DNA of 64,000 nt, taken from Bacteroidia bacterium (lineage in GTDB: Bacteria; Bacteroidota; Bacteroidia; NS11-12g; UBA9320). This document shows, one piece after another, positions 54,740 through 63,705 of the stretch. Both the position numbers and the translations under genes were made by a program. How positions within the stretch are numbered: the first letter of the stretch is position 1; each line of letters starts with the position of its first letter. The stretch spans positions 124,001 through 188,000 of the forward strand of contig JAOLBX010000001.1 of the NCBI GenBank assembly GCA_028339355.1, given 5' to 3'. A model generated the notes under the pieces. That model ran no database searches, was not told the DNA's origin, and saw only the letters and a list, made by a program, of their open reading frames with translations.

Positions 54740-57700
54740 ATGTCTTCAAATAAATATTGGAAAGGTGTAGAAGAGTTAGAGCAAACACAGGAGTTTGTAA
54801 CTTCTAATGCCAATGAATTTTCAGAAGGATTACCATTAGAAAAAGTTTTTGCTAATGATGACTCTACCAGAGCTAATCGTAGAGACTTTTTAAAGTACTT
54901 CGGTTTTGGATTAGGAGCGGTAACACTTGCTGCTTGTAACAAAACACCTGTAAGAAAGGCAATACCTTATACTGAGAAACCAGATAATGTAACTCCTGGA
55001 GTCCCATTGTACTATGCTAGTAGCTCAGTAAGTAATGCTGAAGGTTTTCCTGTACTTGTAAAAGTACGTGAAGGTCGGCCTATCAAGTTTGAACCAAATA
55101 AAGAAGCTTCTTACTTTGGAGGTGGTTTAGATGGCCTTGGTCATTCAGCCATTCTTTCTTTGTATGATACCAATAGACTCAAAGGTGCTATGGTAGCTGG
55201 CAAAAGAAAAACAGTAGCCTGGGCAGATTTTGACAAAGAAGTAGTAAGTGCATTATCTAATGTGAGTGCATCTGGCAAATCTATCGCTGTGATTAAGAGC
55301 GGCAATACTAGCCTTGTTACGAATCAAGCTATTACTGATTTCGGTGCCAAATACGCTAACGTAGAGGTAATATCTTACGAACCGATATCTTACTCGGGAA
55401 TAACAAGAGCTAACAATACGGCATTTGGAAGTGCTGTCATACCCGCATACAATTTTCAAAATGCTGATGTTGTTGTAAGTTTTGGAGCAGATTTCTTAGG
55501 AACTTGGATAAGCCCTATTAAATTCCACTCCGACTATAGCAAAAACAGAGTGCCTAAAGATGGTAAAATGTCTAAGCACTATCAGTTTGAATCATTGATG
55601 TCTCTAACAGGTGCTAATGCAGATGTGCGAGTGCCTATGAAAATGAGTAATGTAGGTCAACACCTGATTGCTTTATATAGAGAACTGGGTGGAGCTACCG
55701 CAGAAACAGGTATGGAAGTAGCAGGCAACAATATTAGACAAGCCGCAGCTGAGCTTAAAGCAGCAGGAAGCAGAAGTTTAGTAGTGTGTGGTAGTAATAA
55801 CGAGGAAGATCAATTGTTAGTAAATGCTATCAATGTAATGCTTGGTAACTATGGTACTACTATAGATACTACAAACTATTACAAAGGCCAAAGTGCTGAT
55901 GAAGCATCTTTCAATGCCTTTGTAGAATCAGCCGAAGCTGGAAAATATGGTGCAGTTATCACTATTGATGCTAACCCTTCTTATTCTAATATAGAAGCAG
56001 CTGCTGCATTTGCTAAGATACCAACTCGTATAAGTACTTCAATTACCTTAGACGAGACATCAGAAGCCGCTACTCACATAGCTACTGGATTACATCCATT
56101 AGAATCTTGGGATATAAAAGAACCTTACAAAGGAAGATTCGTATTGTCTCAACCTACTATTTCTCCTGTTTTTGAAGGAAGACATTCTGCTAGCTCTTTG
56201 TTAGCATGGTCGGGAGTAGATGTATCAGATAAAGACGAATTGTCTTACGCATACGCATATACTAAAAGCGTATTTGAAAACACTGTAGATGGAGATTTCA
56301 ACAAAGCAGTAGAAAACGGTCTTGTAGAGAAAATATCAGCTGTTAGCGTTCCTTCATTGAATGTGACTACCGGAGGAATCATAAGCGACATTACTAGTCG
56401 TAAAAAGACAGAAAGCGAACTTATACTTTACCAAAAAGTAGGTGTAAGAGATGGTGCATACGGTAATACTCCTTGGGCTCACGAAATGCCAGATCCTGTC
56501 AGTAAGGTAACTTGGGATAATTATCTAAGCGTTTCTATGCCAGACGCCAAATCAAATGGATGGGAAAATGGAGATGTAATGTCTGTATCTACCTCTACAG
56601 GAAATATAGAAATACCTGTACTCATACAGCCTGGACAAACCAAAGGTACATATGGAATTGCATTAGGATATGGAAGAATACTTCCTGAAAATGTTACCAA
56701 TGATCTTAAAGACCTTGGTAAGAATGCTTATCCACTTGTAAACAACAAAGAAGGTTTTGCAGATTACATTTTGAATGGTGTAACTATAGAAAAGGTTGAA
56801 GGAGCTAGACAATATGAATTTGGTATTACTCAAACTCACTATTCTATAGAAGGTAGAGATATCATAAGAGAAGCAAGCTTAGACGCCTTCAGACAAGACC
56901 CGAAAGCAGGTCAACACGTTCACAAACCAAAACCTATTTCTCTATGGGACGATTACGATTACAGTAAAGGTCATCATTGGGGAATGGCAATCGACTTGAA
57001 TGCTTGTACTGGATGTAGTGCATGTATCGTAAGTTGCAGTATAGAAAACAATGTACCGATAGTAGGTAGAGAAGAAGTAAGACGTAGAAGAGAAATGCAC
57101 TGGTTGCGTATCGATAGATACTATAGTTTCGAAGCTCCTACCAAGCAAGATCTTAACTTAAGTATAGTTCACGGTGGAGATCAAACAGTAGAAGCTGGTG
57201 AAAATATGAGTAAAGAAAAGGTGATGGAAGCATATAGTGTCGCCACTGATTCTCATGATTATTACCAAAATGTACAAGTAGCTCATCAGCCTATGATGTG
57301 CCAGCACTGTGATAATGCTCCTTGTGAGACTGTTTGTCCAGTATTAGCTACTACACACAGTAGTGAAGGTCTTAATCAAATGACGTACAATAGATGTATT
57401 GGAACGAAGTATTGTGGTAATAACTGCCCGTACAAGGTTCGTAGATTTAATTGGTTCAGATTTAACGAAAACGAGAAGTTTGATTATCACTTCAGCAATG
57501 ATTTAGGTAAAATGGTGATAAACCCAGATGTTACTGTTCGTTCTAGAGGTGTAATGGAGAAATGTAGTTTCTGTGTACAGCGTATACAATCAGCTAAGCT
57601 AACTGCTAAGAGAGATAACCGCAAAATGAAAGCGGATGAATTTACTACGGCTTGTGCTCAAACTTGTCCTTCTAACGCAATAGTTTTTGGTGACTTAAAC

Positions 57701-57841
57701 GATGCGAATAGTGAGATATCTAAGTTATATAAAAACGATAGATCATATCATGTACTAGAAGAACTAGGTGTAAAACCAAGTGTACAGTATCTTACCAAAA
57801 TAAGAAATAAGACAGAAACAACTAACCAAATAGCTCATTAA
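54740..57841 (+). CDS. actB: Alternative complex III subunit ActB (molybdopterin-like plus Fe-S domain)
   Basis: Large periplasmic subunit joining a cofactor-less molybdopterin-oxidoreductase fold to a ferredoxin domain. A twin-arginine motif (NRRDFLKYFGFGLG, Arg47-Arg48) directs folded export by Tat. Residues about 70-720 are the molybdopterin-like part. From about 740 the Fe-S part has cysteine groups CTGCSACIVSCS (first Cys 756), CQHCDNAPCETVCP, CIGTKYCGNNCPYKV and CSFCVQRI with CAQTCP after it, enough for one 3Fe-4S and three 4Fe-4S clusters as in ActB. 1033 residues, normal. actC begins five bases later. Confidence 0.94.
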   Translation: MSSNKYWKGVEELEQTQEFVTSNANEFSEGLPLEKVFANDDSTRANRRDFLKYFGFGLGAVTLAACNKTPVRKAIPYTEKPDNVTPGVPLYYASSSVSNAEGFPVLVKVREGRPIKFEPNKEASYFGGGLDGLGHSAILSLYDTNRLKGAMVAGKRKTVAWADFDKEVVSALSNVSASGKSIAVIKSGNTSLVTNQAITDFGAKYANVEVISYEPISYSGITRANNTAFGSAVIPAYNFQNADVVVSFGADFLGTWISPIKFHSDYSKNRVPKDGKMSKHYQFESLMSLTGANADVRVPMKMSNVGQHLIALYRELGGATAETGMEVAGNNIRQAAAELKAAGSRSLVVCGSNNEEDQLLVNAINVMLGNYGTTIDTTNYYKGQSADEASFNAFVESAEAGKYGAVITIDANPSYSNIEAAAAFAKIPTRISTSITLDETSEAATHIATGLHPLESWDIKEPYKGRFVLSQPTISPVFEGRHSASSLLAWSGVDVSDKDELSYAYAYTKSVFENTVDGDFNKAVENGLVEKISAVSVPSLNVTTGGIISDITSRKKTESELILYQKVGVRDGAYGNTPWAHEMPDPVSKVTWDNYLSVSMPDAKSNGWENGDVMSVSTSTGNIEIPVLIQPGQTKGTYGIALGYGRILPENVTNDLKDLGKNAYPLVNNKEGFADYILNGVTIEKVEGARQYEFGITQTHYSIEGRDIIREASLDAFRQDPKAGQHVHKPKPISLWDDYDYSKGHHWGMAIDLNACTGCSACIVSCSIENNVPIVGREEVRRRREMHWLRIDRYYSFEAPTKQDLNLSIVHGGDQTVEAGENMSKEKVMEAYSVATDSHDYYQNVQVAHQPMMCQHCDNAPCETVCPVLATTHSSEGLNQMTYNRCIGTKYCGNNCPYKVRRFNWFRFNENEKFDYHFSNDLGKMVINPDVTVRSRGVMEKCSFCVQRIQSAKLTAKRDNRKMKADEFTTACAQTCPSNAIVFGDLNDANSEISKLYKNDRSYHVLEELGVKPSVQYLTKIRNKTETTNQIAH

Positions 57842-57846
57842 TCAAT

Positions 57847-59193
57847 ATGTATTCAGCAGATATAAGAAAACCGCTCGTAACCGGCGGAAAAACTTACTCC
57901 GATGTCACAGAAGACATTTGTAGGCCGATAGAAAATAAACCTACTTCATCTTGGTGGATGGGTTTCATTATTGCCGTTATACTTTTACTTGTACTAGTGG
58001 TAACACTTGTATGGACAGTATGGGAAGGTATTGGAACTTGGAACGTTAATAAATCAGTAATGTGGGGTTGGGATATCACCAACTTTGTATTCTGGGTAGG
58101 TATAGGTCACGCAGGAACACTAATTTCTGCAATCCTTTTACTCTTCAGACAAAAATGGAGAATGTCCATAAACAGATCAGCAGAGGCAATGACCATCTTT
58201 GCAGTCTTTTGTGCAGCAATATTTCCTTTGTTTCACATGGGTAGAGTTTGGTTAGCATATTGGGCACTGCCTTTACCTAATGCGTTTGGTTCTTTATGGG
58301 TTAACTTTAACTCTCCACTACTTTGGGATGTATTTGCAATTTCCACTTACCTTTCTGTATCATTAGTATTCTGGTACTTAGGTCTTATTCCAGATATAGC
58401 TACAGTAAGAGATAGAGCTAAAACCAAAGCACGTAAATTTTGGTACGGACTATTTGCAATGGGATGGAATGGTTCTGCTAAGTCTTGGGGACGTTATGAG
58501 GTAGTTGCATTAATACTTGCGGGTATTTCTACTCCGCTTGTACTCTCTGTACACACAATTGTATCAATGGACTTTGCTACTTCGGTTATTCCGGGATGGC
58601 ACACGACTATATTCCCTCCATATTTCGTAGCAGGAGCTATTTTCTCTGGATTTGGTATGGTACTTACACTTTTACTTATCGCGAGATATGTAATGAACTA
58701 TCAAGATTACATTACTACGGAGCACCTAGAGGCGATGACTAAAGTGATACTTCTTACTGGTTCTATAGTAGGTGTCGCATACATCACAGAGTTTGTAATA
58801 GCAGCTTATTCTGGATACGAGTATGAGCAGTATGCATTTGCTAATAGAATGTTTGGACCTTATGCTTGGGCATATTGGACTATGATGTTTTGTAACCTTA
58901 TGGCTCCACAAGTATTTTGGAGTAAATGGGCTAGAACTACACCTTGGTTCATTTTCGTGATTTCTATTATTGTAAATATTGGAATGTGGTTTGAGCGATT
59001 TGTTATTATCGTGACTTCACTGCATAGAGATTTCTTACCTAGTAGTTGGGTTATGTATCACGCTACGTGGGTCGAAGCAGGAATATTCTTAGGAACATTT
59101 GGACTATTCTTCACTTGCTTCTTCTTATTTGCTAAATTCTTACCTGTGATTAACATGTCAGAGGTTAAAACAATTATTAAAGACAAAGAGTAA
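57847..59193 (+). CDS. actC: Alternative complex III subunit ActC (NrfD family)
   Basis: Integral membrane quinol-binding subunit. About ten membrane helices; opening segment PLVTGGKTYSDVTEDICRPI is characteristic, then FVFWVGIGHAGTLISAILLL with the conserved histidine near the quinol site, and HMGRVWLAYWALPLPN. 448 residues, family length. It pairs with ActF, another NrfD-like subunit. actD follows after one base. Confidence 0.94.
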   Translation: MYSADIRKPLVTGGKTYSDVTEDICRPIENKPTSSWWMGFIIAVILLLVLVVTLVWTVWEGIGTWNVNKSVMWGWDITNFVFWVGIGHAGTLISAILLLFRQKWRMSINRSAEAMTIFAVFCAAIFPLFHMGRVWLAYWALPLPNAFGSLWVNFNSPLLWDVFAISTYLSVSLVFWYLGLIPDIATVRDRAKTKARKFWYGLFAMGWNGSAKSWGRYEVVALILAGISTPLVLSVHTIVSMDFATSVIPGWHTTIFPPYFVAGAIFSGFGMVLTLLLIARYVMNYQDYITTEHLEAMTKVILLTGSIVGVAYITEFVIAAYSGYEYEQYAFANRMFGPYAWAYWTMMFCNLMAPQVFWSKWARTTPWFIFVISIIVNIGMWFERFVIIVTSLHRDFLPSSWVMYHATWVEAGIFLGTFGLFFTCFFLFAKFLPVINMSEVKTIIKDKE

Positions 59194-59194
59194 T

Positions 59195-60115
59195 ATGATT
59201 GATAAAAGTATTCAATTAGATAATAAAAAGTTTACAGTTGGCACATTTGATGACTCTGACAAACTGTTGCACGCAGTAGATACCCTTAGAGAAAAAGGTG
59301 TAAAAATATTTGACTGCTATACACCGTTTCCAGTGCATCACTTAGATCACAAGTTAGGATATCAAAGAACAAACCTTACTATTGCTGCATTCATTTGTGG
59401 TCTAATAGGCTGTTTGTCTGGGTTTACTCTTGCGTATTCTATGAACGTGATAGATTGGCCAATGATTATAGGTGGCAAGCCTCAGGATATTACTTTGTTT
59501 ACAAGTTTTATTCCTGTAATGTTTGAACTTACTATACTTTTTACAGCGTTTGGTATGGTTTTCTTATTCTTTGCAAGAAGTGGTATGGTTCATGGAATCA
59601 AAGAAGATTTACTAGACAGAAGACAAACCAATGATCATATGCTATTGGCAATTGACAATGCAGAAGATCAGACCGTTAATAATTCTGAAATACAGTCAAT
59701 TCTTCAGAAAGAAGGAGCTATAGAAGTACGTGGTACTGTGACTCCTTTTAATACTTCACATACATCTGATGAAGATTTAGAGAATAGTACTGTAATCCAA
59801 GAAGAAGTGAAAGTTGTAAGATCTTCTGGTTCATCTAAAAAGATAACCTTAAGTGACGATGAAAAATCATCACGTCTTAGTTTATTAAAATCAACGCTTG
59901 GAGATGCTTCAGGAAAAGATGACCTAAAACAAATAAGTGGTATAGGACCAAAATACGAAGAAACTTTAAATAGCATTGGTATTTTCACCTTTGAACAAGT
60001 TTCTAAATTAAATGCGGATACTATTAAAGCTATTGAAGAAATGACAAACTATTTCCCAGGTAGAATAGAACGAGATGATTGGATGAGCCAGGCTAACAAA
60101 TTAATGAATAAATAA
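59195..60115 (+). CDS. actD: Alternative complex III subunit ActD (DUF3341) with added helix-hairpin-helix domain
   Basis: Small accessory membrane subunit of the complex. Residues 1-175 are DUF3341: DKLLHAVDTLREKGVKIFDC, FPVHHLDHKLGYQRTNL, two membrane helices (about 62-84 and 104-126), then ARSGMVHGIKEDLLDRRQTN. Typical ActD ends there, near 170-180 residues. This protein continues through a charged linker to DDLKQISGIGPKYEETLNSI (from residue 242) and LNADTIKAIEEMTNYFPGRI, a helix-hairpin-helix domain like those that contact DNA or proteins in other families. The extension is in frame and in the middle of an intact operon, so it is not an assembly join. Role of the extra domain unknown. 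Confidence 0.9.
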   Translation: MIDKSIQLDNKKFTVGTFDDSDKLLHAVDTLREKGVKIFDCYTPFPVHHLDHKLGYQRTNLTIAAFICGLIGCLSGFTLAYSMNVIDWPMIIGGKPQDITLFTSFIPVMFELTILFTAFGMVFLFFARSGMVHGIKEDLLDRRQTNDHMLLAIDNAEDQTVNNSEIQSILQKEGAIEVRGTVTPFNTSHTSDEDLENSTVIQEEVKVVRSSGSSKKITLSDDEKSSRLSLLKSTLGDASGKDDLKQISGIGPKYEETLNSIGIFTFEQVSKLNADTIKAIEEMTNYFPGRIERDDWMSQANKLMNK

Positions 60116-60119
60116 TACG

Positions 60120-61157
60120 ATGAAGCTAAACACACTATTAAAATACGGCTTAGTACTAGCATTACCTGCTATTAGCCTCGTTTCATGCGTAAGCTCTGGT
60201 GATAATCCGGGGATAGAGTATGCACCTAATATGTATACTTCTCAAGCATATGAGCCTTTTTCTCAAGAAAAGAGTTTTGATTATAATCCGAATGGAATGA
60301 CTATGCGTCTTCCAGTAAACGGAACCATAGCTAGAGGACAAGGTGGGTACATATACCCACATGCCAACAACGGTGAAGGATATGAGGCAAGTGCTTCATA
60401 TACCCCTTGGATAGCTGCTACCGAAAGTAATGTAGCTGAAGGTGAAAGGTTATACAATATATACTGCTGGCATTGTCACGGTAAAAAAGGAAAGAACGAC
60501 GGTCCAATTTTCAAAGACAAGAAAATGCCTGGTCCATCTTGGCCTGCTTATTCATCTGACTATATAAAAGAGCTTCCTAATGGTAAAATCTATCATACCA
60601 TCACAAACGGTAAAGGTTTGATGGGTTCTCACTCATTCATGCTAAACCCAGAAGAGCGTTGGAAAGTAATACACTATGTAAAATCATTGGCATTTGGAGA
60701 TGATTTCAAGTATGCTGCAGAACATTCTTCTGCAAATGGAGATCACGGAGATATGGGTTCGCCACAAACTAGCTCAGCTAATTTTCCAGGTACCCCAGAA
60801 GAGAAGGCTAGAATAATGACAGCTATGTCTAAAGTAGATTTTAAAGGTTTACCAAACAGAAAGGAAATGAAGTCATCTTCTCATAGTAGTTTAGACGAAG
60901 TAGCTGCATACCTTAGTGATCATCCAGATTATAAAACTACCATAGTAGGACACATAGGTGTTACTCTTACTGAAGAAGGGGCTGCAACTCTTGGAATAGA
61001 TAGAGCAACGAAAGTAATAAACTATCTAACTTCTAAAGGTGTGAAATCGTCTAACCTATCTGCTCGATCTGATGCAAGTATAGGTCGGGAGGGTGAGATT
61101 ACTTCTAGCGAGGATAGAAAATCGAATAGACGAGTAGAAATAGAAATTTATAAATAA
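60120..61157 (+). CDS. actE: Alternative complex III subunit ActE (monoheme cytochrome c) fused to an OmpA-like domain
   Basis: Lipoprotein cytochrome c of the complex: lipobox ISLVSC (Cys23); one heme site CWHCH at 116-120 and MGSHSFMLNPEERW supplying the methionine ligand. From about residue 257 the chain is an OmpA C-terminal-like domain: SLDEVAAYLSDHPDYKTTIV, GIDRATKVINYLTSKGVKSS, and RKSNRRVEIEIYK. The aspartate of the usual GHTD peptidoglycan contact is replaced (GHIG), while the terminal NRRVE arginines remain. Canonical ActE lacks this part. It might tether the complex to the cell wall or serve in assembly; peptidoglycan binding is doubtful given the missing Asp. Confidence 0.9.
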   Translation: MKLNTLLKYGLVLALPAISLVSCVSSGDNPGIEYAPNMYTSQAYEPFSQEKSFDYNPNGMTMRLPVNGTIARGQGGYIYPHANNGEGYEASASYTPWIAATESNVAEGERLYNIYCWHCHGKKGKNDGPIFKDKKMPGPSWPAYSSDYIKELPNGKIYHTITNGKGLMGSHSFMLNPEERWKVIHYVKSLAFGDDFKYAAEHSSANGDHGDMGSPQTSSANFPGTPEEKARIMTAMSKVDFKGLPNRKEMKSSSHSSLDEVAAYLSDHPDYKTTIVGHIGVTLTEEGAATLGIDRATKVINYLTSKGVKSSNLSARSDASIGREGEITSSEDRKSNRRVEIEIYK

Positions 61158-61172
61158 TAGAATCTTATACTA

Positions 61173-62531
61173 ATGGGACATCATATAATAAATGAAGTAA
61201 AGCAAGAAAAATTTGAGTTCTCTGGAAGAGCTAAAATGATTGCTATAGGATTATTTCTAGTAGGAGCTATACTAGCTGGCATCGGCTCTATGCAAGTAAA
61301 AAACAATTGGGATCACGTAGATGCACCAGTTACTGAGCATGTAGAAGATGCAGCTGATCATATAGATGAAGCTCATGGGGAACACCACCAAACTTTAAGC
61401 ACACACGGTGAAGAAGCACATGCTGAAGGACACCACGGTCCATCTTGGAAAACCAGAGTATGGGCAAACATGCTTTTAAACAGTTACTACTTTTGGTTAT
61501 TTGCTGTAGGTGCTATATTTTTCATAGCTGTAAACTATGTAGCTAATGCTGGTTGGGCTGTTATGCTAAAACGAATTATGGAGGCTCAAAGTGCCTATTT
61601 AGGTATAGGTTCTATCTTGCTTTTGGCTGTTATCTGGCTAGGTAAAGGAGAGTTATATCATTGGGTACAGTACTTTGATAGCGGAGCTACCCCTATTGAT
61701 GCTATACTGGATAGTAAACATTGGTTACTTAATAATTCATCGATATTCTTTTTCATACCATTCGTTCTTATTGTTTGGTATCTCATAAGAACTAAACTTA
61801 GAAGAAACAGTGTAGCTGAAGATAATACTGCGGGGCTTAGTATGTTCAAAAACTCTACAAGATGGTCAGCAGGATTTATTTTCTTTTTTGCATTTTCATT
61901 CTCAGCATTATCGTGGCTTATCATTATGAGTATAGATGCTCACTGGTATTCTACTATGTTCTCTGTATATAATTTTGCTATATCATTTGTTACCAGTTTA
62001 TCTGTAATGATGCTGATATTACAATACCTTAAGTCTAAAGGCTATATGGAAATGGTGTCTGACGAGGTAGTTCACGATTTAGGTAAATTTATGTTTGCTT
62101 TCTGTATATTCTGGACTTACATATTTTTGAGTCAGTGGTTGCTTATTTGGTATACTAACCTTCCAGAGGAAACTGTGTACTTCGATGCACGACTTACAGC
62201 TCACTTCAAACCTATCTTCTTTGTGAACCTATTCATGTCTTTCTTGGCACCTTTCTTTGTATTGATGATGAGAAATGCAAAACGTTCACCTATCGTTCTA
62301 TTAACCGCTGCATTAGTAATCGTAGTAGGACACTGGGTAGATATGTATCTACTTATAATGCCGGGTACTGTAGGCGAAAAAGCAGGTATTGGTATGTTGG
62401 AAATAGGAACGACAATGGCGTTTGCAGGAATTTTTATTTATACAGTGCTTCACTCATTGAGCAAAGCAAATCTGTACCCTGTAAATCACCCGTATATTTT
62501 GGAATCTGCAAATCACGATGTTGGGCCATAA
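61173..62531 (+). CDS. actF: Alternative complex III subunit ActF (NrfD-like membrane subunit)
   Basis: Second polytopic subunit, paralogous to ActC. About ten membrane helices starting after a polar N-terminus (FEFSGRAKMIAIGLFLVGAI). The first loop is rich in His, Glu and Asp (ADHIDEAHGEHHQTLSTHGE), reminiscent of a metal- or proton-handling segment. WANMLLNSYYFWLFAVGAIF and SIDAHWYSTMFSVYNFAISF are conserved. 452 residues. Last gene of the act operon; a strong terminator starts 28 bases after its stop. Confidence 0.92.
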   Translation: MGHHIINEVKQEKFEFSGRAKMIAIGLFLVGAILAGIGSMQVKNNWDHVDAPVTEHVEDAADHIDEAHGEHHQTLSTHGEEAHAEGHHGPSWKTRVWANMLLNSYYFWLFAVGAIFFIAVNYVANAGWAVMLKRIMEAQSAYLGIGSILLLAVIWLGKGELYHWVQYFDSGATPIDAILDSKHWLLNNSSIFFFIPFVLIVWYLIRTKLRRNSVAEDNTAGLSMFKNSTRWSAGFIFFFAFSFSALSWLIIMSIDAHWYSTMFSVYNFAISFVTSLSVMMLILQYLKSKGYMEMVSDEVVHDLGKFMFAFCIFWTYIFLSQWLLIWYTNLPEETVYFDARLTAHFKPIFFVNLFMSFLAPFFVLMMRNAKRSPIVLLTAALVIVVGHWVDMYLLIMPGTVGEKAGIGMLEIGTTMAFAGIFIYTVLHSLSKANLYPVNHPYILESANHDVGP

Positions 62532-62558
62532 GCTCACCATTGTATATTAATTATATTG

Positions 62559-62592
62559 GTTCCACTCACAGTTGTGAGTAGAACTTTTTTTT
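62559..62592 (+). terminator. Rho-independent terminator of the act operon
   Basis: Stem GTTCCACTCACA / TGTGAGTAGAAC (11 of 12 pairs, one mismatch) with a two-base minimal loop, followed by eight T. It lies inside the apparent 5' end of the longest possible alkB frame, which rules that longer start out. Confidence 0.88.
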
Positions 62593-62624
62593 GTAGACTA
62601 TTAAGTATACTTGTAGGTGTATTT

Positions 62625-63638
62625 ATGGGAGTAATCAAATATTTTGGAACCTACATCTTTATTATAATCGGATACTGCAGTATAGCATCCGAGACTGTAT
62701 TATTCTCCTATTCTTTAGTATTCCTATCATTTGGACTTATTCCATTGTTAGAGCTCGTGTTACCCCCCAACAAGACTCAAACTACAAAGGAGAGTGCGTT
62801 AGCTTATGACCTTATTATTTATAGCTTAGTTCCATTGTTTTTGTTTCTTATGATTCTTTTTCTAACAACTATAGGAGGCGAGACAAATAGACTTATCTTA
62901 TACGGAAAAATATCAGCCATGGGGATTTTGATTGGCATTTTTGGCATTAATATGGCTCACGAATTGGGGCACCGTAAAAGTAAACTGGATAGGTTTCTTG
63001 CTCAACTTCTCCTTTGCTCTAGTCAGTACACTCATTTTTATATAGAGCATAATAGAGGCCATCATAAACGTGTGGCTACTCCCGATGATCCGGCTACTGC
63101 ACGCAAAGGAGAAAACCTATTTCTCTTCTGGATTCGATCAATAAAAGATGCTTACACATCGGCTTGGCACTTAGAGAATACGTCCACACAAAAAAAAGGT
63201 CTACCAAAATTTAGTTGGCAGAATGATATGGTTAAGTATACTGTATTCCAACTTTTGATATTAGCTATAATTGGTTTATCATTTGGAACACCCGTTTTGT
63301 TATACTATATACTAGCTACACTTATTGGGATTCTACTTCTTGAATCGATAAATTATTTAGAACACTATGGTTTGCTCCGCAAGAAAATAAGTGAAGCAGC
63401 CTACGAAAGAGTACAAGACAAACATTCGTGGAACTCGGACCACATCCTTGGAAGATACCTGCTTTTTGAACTTACACGTCACTCCCATCACCATGCCAAC
63501 AGTCTGGTTAAATATCCTGATTTACTGAGTAGAGAAGGCTCTCCTCAACTTCCTACTGGCTATCCTGGGATGATACTTTTGAGTTTAGTTCCTCCTTTGT
63601 TTTTTAAGGTGATGGATAAGAAACTTAAAAAGAAGTAA
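62625..63638 (+). CDS. AlkB-type membrane di-iron hydroxylase (alkane 1-monooxygenase / desaturase family)
   Basis: Integral membrane oxygenase. Histidine boxes HELGHRKSKLD, HNRGHHKRVATPDDPATARK and LTRHSHHHANS, plus NYLEHYGLLR, match the alkane monooxygenase group more closely than acyl-lipid desaturases. About six membrane helices. I start it at the ATG at 62625 (337 aa): an upstream TTG at 62556 would read through the act terminator. The substrate may be an alkane, fatty acid or other hydrocarbon. Electron donor (rubredoxin or ferredoxin) is not encoded next to it. Confidence 0.87.
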   Translation: MGVIKYFGTYIFIIIGYCSIASETVLFSYSLVFLSFGLIPLLELVLPPNKTQTTKESALAYDLIIYSLVPLFLFLMILFLTTIGGETNRLILYGKISAMGILIGIFGINMAHELGHRKSKLDRFLAQLLLCSSQYTHFYIEHNRGHHKRVATPDDPATARKGENLFLFWIRSIKDAYTSAWHLENTSTQKKGLPKFSWQNDMVKYTVFQLLILAIIGLSFGTPVLLYYILATLIGILLLESINYLEHYGLLRKKISEAAYERVQDKHSWNSDHILGRYLLFELTRHSHHHANSLVKYPDLLSREGSPQLPTGYPGMILLSLVPPLFFKVMDKKLKKK

Positions 63639-63705
63639 AACATTAAATCCAAGAGAAAAAAGTACTTCAATATGCAAGGAGTACCTTATTCGATAAATGA
63701 CGCCC

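Noticed and set aside
61320..61440. His/Glu-rich stretch as a separate metal-binding gene
   Set aside because: It is an in-frame loop of ActF between membrane helices, not a separate gene.
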